From contig JAOAFH010000165.1 of NCBI GenBank assembly GCA_026416355.1, positions 1-11,929 of the forward strand: 11,929 nt of DNA, written 5' to 3'. The notes beneath the pieces are model-generated. The model saw only the letters and a program-made list of their open reading frames with translations. It was not told where the DNA came from and made no database searches. This DNA is from Clostridiales bacterium (GTDB lineage: Bacteria > Bacillota > Clostridia > Clostridiales > Caloramatoraceae). How positions within the stretch are numbered: position 1 is the first letter of the stretch; every line of letters starts with the position of its first letter. The position numbers were made by a program, and so were the translations under genes. Positions 7,974-11,929 of this stretch are shown piece by piece.

Positions 7974-8006
7974 ACCACAGAATATATTTGTTTTATATTC
8001 TGTGGT
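7974..8006 (-). terminator. Intrinsic terminator of nhaC
   Basis: ACCACAGAATATA (7974-7986) and TATATTCTGTGGT (7994-8006) make a perfect 13-bp stem with a 7-base loop. It lies ten bases past the nhaC stop codon. Reading on the minus strand, the stem is followed by TCTTTATTTTTTG, a U-tract. It insulates nhaC from the MocR-ddl operon, which begins about 50 bases further on. Confidence 0.9.
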
Positions 8007-8015
8007 CCACTAATT

Positions 8016-9416
8016 TTATACTGTCACTGTTTCAGCCTTATTAACCTTTTCCATTGTTATACCTGTAAATCCATAGAATATTGATACAAGTGGATTAATT
8101 AGGTTTAGGAATGCATATGGTAAATATGCAAATGGATAAACTCCTAATGTACTATACATAAACGCTCCACAAGTATTCCATGGTATAAGTGGTGAAGATA
8201 ATGTACCTGCATCTTCTAGACATCTTGATAGATTCTTTGGAGCAAGTCCCTTTCTATCGAAAGCACTCTTATACATTCTTCCTGGTACAACTATTGAAAG
8301 ATATTGGTCACCTGCAACAACATTAGTAAATATACTTGAAACTATTGTAACTAAAACAAGTGAACCGGTACTGTCTGAGAATGAAAGTAGTCCTTCTGCA
8401 AGTCTTTCAAGGAAACCTGCTTTTTCCATTATACCACCAAATGTCATGGCACAAAGGATAAGTGAAACTGTATACATCATGCTTTGCATACCACCACGAG
8501 TAAGTAGTTTATCAACAATTTCAAAACCTGTTTCTGATACATATCCATCATTTAAAACATTAATGATTGTTCCAATTGATTGATGTTGGAATATACCTGC
8601 GAATAACGCACCTAGTAATGTACCTGTAAACAATCCTGGTATTGCTGGAACCTTTTTAACAACCATTATAATAACTATGATTGGAGGTATTAGTAACCAA
8701 ATGCTAATTGAAAATTGTTTTGAAAGTGCATCTAGTATTTGATTTATCTTTCCATAGTCTAGTTCTTTTCCTGCATATCTTGCACCTAAAATTCCATATA
8801 AAACAAGTGAAATAAGTAAGCTTGGTCCAGTTGTGAAAATCATATGTCTTACATGGTCAAATAGTGTTGCCCCTGCCATTGCTGGAGCTAGGTTTGTTGT
8901 ATCTGAAAGTGGTGACATCTTGTCTCCAAAGTATGCACCTGAAATTATTGCACCTGCTACCATTGGAGCTGGTATTCCAAGACCTTGTCCAACACCAAGT
9001 AATGCAATACCTACTGTTCCTGCTGTTGTCCATGAACTACCTGTTGCAAGTGATACAATACAACAGATTATACAAGTTGCAGCCAAGAATATTCCTGGTG
9101 ATAAAATCTTAAGTCCGTAGTAAATCATTGCTGGAACTGTACCTGATATTATCCAAGCACCAATAACTGTTCCTATAATCATAAGGATTATAATTGCTTG
9201 CATTGACATTGATATAGTATCTATTATTCCTTTTTCTATGTCTTCCCATTTATAGCCAACCTTAACTGCCATAAGAGCTGCCACAAGCGCTGCAAATACT
9301 AATGGAATATGTGGACTCCCCTCAAATTTAATGATAGTTACTGAAAGAAATACAACTAGCGCTACAACTGGAATAAGCGCTTCTAAAACAGATGGTTTTC
9401 TTGGTACGTTTGACAT
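8016..9416 (-). CDS. nhaC: Na+/H+ antiporter, NhaC family
   Basis: This 466-residue polytopic membrane protein has about 11-12 hydrophobic helices and should exchange internal sodium for external protons (or a malate/lactate-type variant of that exchange). Family signatures are clear: ATGSSWTTAGTVG at about 124-136, FGDKMSPLSDTTNLAPA at about 163-179, and EDAGTLSSPLIPWNTCG at about 400-416. Length fits NhaC (about 450-480). The ribosome binding site AAAGGA is followed by an unusual G-run (CGGGGG) before ATG 9416. It is a single-gene unit with its own terminator, divergent from a DUF378 membrane protein across a palindrome-rich region. Malate/Na+-lactate antiporter MleN is a close relative and cannot be fully excluded. 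Confidence 0.92.
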   Translation of the reverse strand: MSNVPRKPSVLEALIPVVALVVFLSVTIIKFEGSPHIPLVFAALVAALMAVKVGYKWEDIEKGIIDTISMSMQAIIILMIIGTVIGAWIISGTVPAMIYYGLKILSPGIFLAATCIICCIVSLATGSSWTTAGTVGIALLGVGQGLGIPAPMVAGAIISGAYFGDKMSPLSDTTNLAPAMAGATLFDHVRHMIFTTGPSLLISLVLYGILGARYAGKELDYGKINQILDALSKQFSISIWLLIPPIIVIIMVVKKVPAIPGLFTGTLLGALFAGIFQHQSIGTIINVLNDGYVSETGFEIVDKLLTRGGMQSMMYTVSLILCAMTFGGIMEKAGFLERLAEGLLSFSDSTGSLVLVTIVSSIFTNVVAGDQYLSIVVPGRMYKSAFDRKGLAPKNLSRCLEDAGTLSSPLIPWNTCGAFMYSTLGVYPFAYLPYAFLNLINPLVSIFYGFTGITMEKVNKAETVTV

Positions 9417-9502
9417 AAGCCAACCCCCGTCCTTTCAATTTAATAATTTTAATGTAATTATTTTAATTTAATTTAATTTTATCATCATAATTATACACAA
9501 GC

Positions 9503-9523
9503 AAGAATATTTGAAATATTCTT
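9503..9523. repeat. 21-base palindrome overlapping the likely nhaC -35 region
   Basis: AAGAATATTT, a central G, and AAATATTCTT form a perfect inverted repeat. It lies 8 bases upstream of the candidate nhaC -10 (minus strand, 9495-9490), so a protein bound here would cover the -35. It is a candidate operator. The regulator is unknown and the high AT content calls for caution. Confidence 0.55.
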
Positions 9524-9579
9524 AAAATATAATAATTCGATTATATTCGACAAATTAAACGCAAAATTATTTGCACTTT

Positions 9580-9607
9580 TTATCATTTTAACATGTTAAA
9601 TTGATAA
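9580..9607. repeat. 28-base near-perfect palindrome
   Basis: TTATCATTTTAACA and TGTTAAATTGATAA match in 13 of 14 pairs with no spacer, centred on the central CATG. Such a spacerless symmetric site fits a dimeric DNA-binding protein better than an RNA hairpin. It lies mid-way between nhaC and the DUF378 gene. Confidence 0.5.
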
Positions 9608-9669
9608 ATTACTTTTAAAATTATACTATCATTTTTATAATTATGCAATAGTATTTATAAAATTTCTGC

Positions 9670-9693
9670 ATGTAATTTTATATAAAATTACAT
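9670..9693. repeat. 24-base perfect palindrome
   Basis: ATGTAATTTTAT is followed directly by its exact reverse complement ATAAAATTACAT. It has no loop and ends one base before a second inverted repeat, upstream of the plus-strand DUF378 gene. It is a candidate operator. The sequence is AT-only apart from two G/C pairs, so chance cannot be dismissed. Confidence 0.55.
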
Positions 9694-9723
9694 ACCCAAA
9701 CATAAAAATCCTAATTTTGGGTA
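9693..9723 (+). promoter_or_regulatory. Hairpin upstream of the DUF378 gene
   Basis: TACCCAAA (9693-9700) pairs with TTTGGGTA (9716-9723) around a 15-base AT-rich loop. It contains the only G/C clusters of this area. It could be an operator or a leader or terminator-like RNA structure. No T-run follows, so it is not a standard terminator. Confidence 0.45.
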
Positions 9724-9763
9724 ATGATATTATTAAATTAAACATATTAAGGAGATGATTAAT

Positions 9764-9991
9764 TTGAACAAACACGTAATTGATCTACTTTCCCTAATTG
9801 CTGTGGTTGTTGGTGGAGTGAACTTAGGACTTGCTGCACTTTTTGAATATGACCCTCTAGCTATGATACTTGGAGGATATGGGACTTATTATACAAAAGT
9901 TGCTTACATTATAATTGGAATTGCATCCCTTTGGACTTTTTATACATACCTAATGACCCCTGGAGAAGATATTGTAAAAGATAATAAATAA
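9764..9991 (+). CDS. Small two-helix membrane protein, DUF378 family
   Basis: From TTG 9764 the product has 75 residues: MNKHVIDLLSLIAVVVGG and onward, with two transmembrane helices (about 5-30 and 46-66). Between them lies a Gly/Tyr-rich turn (GGYGTYYTK), and the tail is charged (EDIVKDNK). The pattern GGVNLGLAALFEYDPLA matches the G(A/G)xNWGLxGLF(x)FD core of DUF378 proteins, with Leu in place of the usual Trp. An in-frame ATG at 9755 directly abuts AAGGAG and leaves no room for initiation. The TTG about ten bases downstream has proper spacing, so TTG is preferred. The function of this family is unknown to me. Its divergent position opposite nhaC hints at a membrane or ion-stress link, but that is only context. 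Confidence 0.8.
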   Translation: MNKHVIDLLSLIAVVVGGVNLGLAALFEYDPLAMILGGYGTYYTKVAYIIIGIASLWTFYTYLMTPGEDIVKDNK

Positions 9992-10122
9992 AAGTGTTGT
10001 CGCACAAGTTTTTGTAAAATGACTAGAACATACTGCAAAATTAGAGCCATTAAACAATTAAAGAAGTATATTGATATAAACTATAGAAACTCTTAGATTT
10101 TTGACTTTAAAAATTCTGTAAA

Positions 10123-10142
10123 TCAGCACACGGATGTGCTGA
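10123..10142. repeat. Apical hairpin 1 of the long inverted repeat
   Basis: TCAGCACA and TGTGCTGA form a perfect 8-bp stem with the tetraloop CGGA. It is much richer in G+C than its surroundings, which points to a conserved structural part of the element. The loop exposes GGA on the plus strand. Confidence 0.8.
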
Positions 10143-10147
10143 GCTGA

Positions 10148-10173
10148 GTCAGCCACCATGGACGGAGGCTGAC
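10148..10173. repeat. Apical hairpin 2 of the long inverted repeat
   Basis: GTCAGCC and GGCTGAC form a perfect 7-bp stem around ACCATGGACGGA. Two more C-G pairs are possible inside, across a bulge. Like hairpin 1, its apex contains ACGGA. The two hairpins are separated by only GCTGA. Confidence 0.78.
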
Positions 10174-10281
10174 GAAGGTAAGAATTTTTAAATAAAGAAA
10201 ATCTTAGAGTTTCTTTGTGAAATATCCTAATACTTCATAATTGTTAATGGCTCTTAATCCTAGAATATTATGCGATAGCCT

Positions 10282-10830
10282 TTATTTCCTACTTCCTGGT
10301 TTTACATATGGTATTCCCTCTTTACAAAGTGGGCAAACATCTGCATCAAATGTTTCAATATCAATTTTTAGAGCGCTATATACAGGATATCCTATATCCC
10401 CTGTTGTTCTGTCAACTAGACAAGCAATTCCAACAACCTCTCCTTTACATTCTTTTATTACCTCTGCAACCTCTAGTGAAGACTTACCTGTTGTTACAAC
10501 ATCTTCTGCTATAAGTACCCTTTCACCTTCTTTAATTTCAAATCCTCTTCTTAGTTTCATAACTCCATCTTCTCTTTCGGAAAATATAGCTCTTTTATTT
10601 AGCTGTCTTCCTATCTCATAGGCAACTATTATTCCCCCCATTGCAGGTCCAACTATAACATCAATATCTAAATCTTTTATCTTTTTAACAACTTCATTTA
10701 CAATTATCTCTGCCTTATCTGGATACATAAGTACCTTTGCGCATTGCATATATCTATTGCTATGTCTTCCTGATGACAATAAAAAGTGTCCTTCTAATAT
10801 TGCTCCTGTTTCCTTAAATATGTTTATCAT
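10282..10830 (-). CDS. pyrE: Orotate phosphoribosyltransferase
   Basis: This 182-residue enzyme joins orotate and PRPP to give orotidine 5'-phosphate, the fifth step of pyrimidine synthesis. The PRPP-binding motif VLIAEDVVTTGKSS (105-118) is intact. FLLSSGRHSNRYMQC (16-30) holds the substrate-binding Ser/Arg region, and GPAMGGIIVA (61-70) is the conserved glycine loop. The C-terminal FDADVCPLCKEGIPYVKPGSRK is typical of the compact form found in Clostridia and thermophiles. It follows pyrD after 10 bases with AGGAGGGG as ribosome binding site, and is last in the pyrK-pyrD-pyrE operon. No ordinary short terminator follows. The long inverted repeat begins at its stop codon. Confidence 0.95.
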   Translation of the reverse strand: MINIFKETGAILEGHFLLSSGRHSNRYMQCAKVLMYPDKAEIIVNEVVKKIKDLDIDVIVGPAMGGIIVAYEIGRQLNKRAIFSEREDGVMKLRRGFEIKEGERVLIAEDVVTTGKSSLEVAEVIKECKGEVVGIACLVDRTTGDIGYPVYSALKIDIETFDADVCPLCKEGIPYVKPGSRK

Positions 10831-10840
10831 GATACCCCTC

Positions 10841-11749
10841 CTATATTATTCCTCTTATTTCATCTAACGACTTTATATTTTCTTTTTCCATAAATTTATT
10901 TATTCCATCTATTATTTCAATGGTTGCTTTTGGATTCATAAAATTTGCTGTACCAATTTGAATTAGGTGAGCACCTGCCATTATAAACTCTATTGCGTCT
11001 TTATAATCAACAATTCCACCTAGTCCACATATTGGCACATCAACAGCCTTTGAAACTTCATAAACCATTCTAAGTGCAATTGGTTTTATTGCAGGTCCTG
11101 AAAATCCTGCAAAAACATTATTGAATATAGGCTTCCTTTTATATATATCAATTGCCATAGCCTTAAAAGTGTTAACTAGGGATATGGCATCTGCCCCTGC
11201 ATCAACACACTTTACTGCCATATCCACTATATCCTCAGCATTAGGCGAAAGTTTTACTATAAGAGGTTTAGTTGTTACCTCTTTAACCGCACATACAACC
11301 TCTTTTGCAACACTTGATTTAATTCCAAAGTTCATTCCACCCTCTTTTACATTTGGGCAGGATATATTTAGCTCAATCATATCTATATCTGTTTTATCTA
11401 GCCTACTTGCTCCTTCAATATAGTCGTCTATTGATGAACCACCTAAATTCGCAATAATAGGTACATTATACATTTTCATTTTTTCTAGATAACTATTTAT
11501 AAACTCATCTATTCCTGGATTTTGAAGCCCTATGCTGTTTAGCATTCCACCCCTTACCTCATGTATCCTAATTCCCTCATTACCTTCTTTTTTATTTAGT
11601 GTAAGTCCCTTTGTAATTAATCCTCCAAGCTTTGAAACATCAATTATTCCATCATACTCCATCCCAAAGCCAAATGTTCCTGATGCAACTAAAACTGGAT
11701 TTTTAAAATCTATTCCACATACATTTACATTAAGCACTAAACACCACAT
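10841..11749 (-). CDS. pyrD: Dihydroorotate dehydrogenase, class 1B catalytic subunit
   Basis: This 302-residue FMN-binding TIM barrel oxidises dihydroorotate to orotate. Class 1 is shown by the catalytic cysteine Cys131 in LNISCPNVKEGG, where class 2 enzymes have serine. Other landmarks are NPVLVASGTFGFG (17-29), LITKGLTL (44-51, with Lys47), NSIGLQNPG (71-79), KLSPNAEDI and the FMN-phosphate loop GLGGI (242-246). The neighbouring pyrK makes this the NAD-linked 1B type, a PyrD2-PyrK2 complex in the cytosol. The start overlaps the end of pyrK by 20 bases. ATG 11749 follows AAAGGA at only four bases. A GTG at 11737 (protein starting MLNVNVCG) has better homology-type spacing but a distant ribosome binding site, so the start is uncertain by four codons. 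Confidence 0.95.
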   Translation of the reverse strand: MWCLVLNVNVCGIDFKNPVLVASGTFGFGMEYDGIIDVSKLGGLITKGLTLNKKEGNEGIRIHEVRGGMLNSIGLQNPGIDEFINSYLEKMKMYNVPIIANLGGSSIDDYIEGASRLDKTDIDMIELNISCPNVKEGGMNFGIKSSVAKEVVCAVKEVTTKPLIVKLSPNAEDIVDMAVKCVDAGADAISLVNTFKAMAIDIYKRKPIFNNVFAGFSGPAIKPIALRMVYEVSKAVDVPICGLGGIVDYKDAIEFIMAGAHLIQIGTANFMNPKATIEIIDGINKFMEKENIKSLDEIRGII

Positions 11750-11929
11750 CCGTTCCTTTAAATACTGGTCCGTCTACACAAACCCTTTTCTTTCCTTCAT
11801 TAGTATTGCAAGTACACCCAAGACATGCCCCTACACCGCACGCCATCCTCTTTTCCATCAATACATAAACAGGAGTTGCACATCTCTTGCATATATTCAC
11901 AACCTTCTTTATCATAACCTCTGGTCCAC
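11730..11929 (-). CDS. pyrK: Dihydroorotate dehydrogenase electron transfer subunit, C-terminal part (N-terminus beyond window)
   Basis: Only the last 65 or so codons lie in the window. The reading frame continues to the right edge: GPEV precedes the internal methionine at 11915, matching the C-G-P-E/x-V-M-I/L core of the flavin/NAD domain, so that ATG is not a start. The 2Fe-2S motif is complete, CX4CX2CX11C in ACGVGACLGCTC and RVCVDGPVF. PyrK binds FAD and a 2Fe-2S cluster and passes electrons from PyrD to NAD. Complete family members have about 250-260 residues, so roughly three quarters is missing because of the window end. The gene overlaps pyrD by 20 bases, so the two subunits are probably translated together. 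Confidence 0.93.
   Translation of the reverse strand, partial: GPEVMIKKVVNICKRCATPVYVLMEKRMACGVGACLGCTCNTNEGKKRVCVDGPVFKGTDVVFSA

Larger units (their letters stand above)
9417..9754. promoter_or_regulatory. AT-rich divergent regulatory region between nhaC and the DUF378 gene
   Basis: This 338-base gap has no coding sequence. It is extremely AT-rich and contains three long palindromes and one hairpin, listed separately. A probable nhaC -10, TATAAT on the minus strand (9495-9490), has only a poor -35 (TTTCAA, 15-base spacer) lying inside the palindrome at 9503-9523. TTCGA repeats 10 bases apart at 9536-9540 and 9546-9550. Promoter elements toward the plus-strand gene are not convincing. No riboswitch could be recognised. 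Confidence 0.5.
9989..10284. repeat. About 295-bp imperfect long inverted repeat capped by two hairpins (possible MITE or structured RNA)
   Basis: The whole gap between the DUF378 and pyrE stop codons folds on itself. Outer arms: AAATAAAAGTGTTGTCGCACAA (9987-10008) resembles the reverse complement of 10265-10287, AAATAAAGGCTATCGCATAA. The next arms, 10044-10068 and 10231-10253, share GAGCCATTAA(A)CAATTA. Inner arms 10085-10117 and 10181-10214 share AGAAACTCT(T/A)AGATTTT and end in the perfect 10-bp pair TAAAAATTCT / AGAATTTTTA. The apex holds two GC-rich hairpins. Compensating differences between arms suggest an old element or a conserved fold. It may also terminate transcription from both flanking genes. 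No open reading frame is visible. Identity as a miniature inverted-repeat element or a non-coding RNA is undecided. Confidence 0.75.

Noticed and set aside
8833..9120. Two overlapping plus-strand frames opposite nhaC
   Set aside because: Both are antisense to a clear NhaC coding region. Pro/Ala- or Leu-rich products are expected from the reverse of a membrane protein gene.
9417..9500. A sodium- or pH-sensing riboswitch ahead of nhaC
   Set aside because: The leader is nearly pure A/T with no stable stem or conserved purine block beyond the ribosome binding site, so nothing supports a known riboswitch class.
9989..10284. An insertion sequence or CRISPR array in the pyrE-DUF378 gap
   Set aside because: There is no transposase frame and no regularly spaced direct repeats. 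The structure is an inverted repeat only.
10241..10621. A 126-codon plus-strand frame opposite pyrE
   Set aside because: It is antisense to the intact pyrE gene and begins within the inverted-repeat element without a ribosome binding site.

Overview
The window is low-GC DNA with compact, mostly co-oriented operons, AGGAGG-type ribosome binding sites and strong intrinsic terminators. Together with a class 1B dihydroorotate dehydrogenase plus its PyrK subunit, a MocR regulator, an NhaC antiporter, a YjjI-type glycyl radical enzyme and a GH65 phosphorylase, this points to an anaerobic, fermentative Firmicute, most likely a clostridium. No species can be named from the sequence alone. The first 17 bases match the Tn5/Nextera mosaic end, so the left edge is a sequencing-library junction that cuts the first gene.

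Layout, left to right. (1) 18-2221: a truncated GH65 disaccharide phosphorylase (minus) and beta-phosphoglucomutase (plus) are divergently transcribed. Together they phosphorolyse an alpha-glucoside to beta-glucose 1-phosphate and convert it to glucose 6-phosphate. Both promoters carry the same AAAACGTTTTTG operator core between -35 and -10. (2) 5519-2261, minus: a three-gene operon with 4-base ATGA overlaps encodes a YjjI-family glycyl radical enzyme, a YjjW-like radical SAM activase with two 4Fe-4S motifs, and an EamA/DMT transporter. A recognisable promoter and a terminator bound it. (3) 7923-5545, minus: a MocR-family (GntR-aminotransferase) regulator is translationally coupled to D-Ala-D-Ala ligase and followed by a 21-bp-stem terminator. 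(4) 9416-7974, minus: nhaC with its own terminator. (5) 9417-9754: a very AT-rich divergent regulatory region with several long palindromes. (6) 9764-9991, plus: a small DUF378-type membrane protein that probably starts at TTG. (7) about 9989-10284: a roughly 295-bp imperfect long inverted repeat that folds into a long stem capped by two GC-rich hairpins, filling the whole gap between two converging genes. (8) 11929-10282, minus: pyrK (partial), pyrD and pyrE, encoding the later steps of pyrimidine synthesis.

Most interesting for follow-up are the YjjI/YjjW/EamA operon, whose substrate I do not know, the long inverted-repeat element at 9989-10284, the paired operators of the GH65/pgmB region, and the ddl-linked MocR regulator. 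I found no tRNA, rRNA, CRISPR array, insertion-sequence transposase or recognisable riboswitch.
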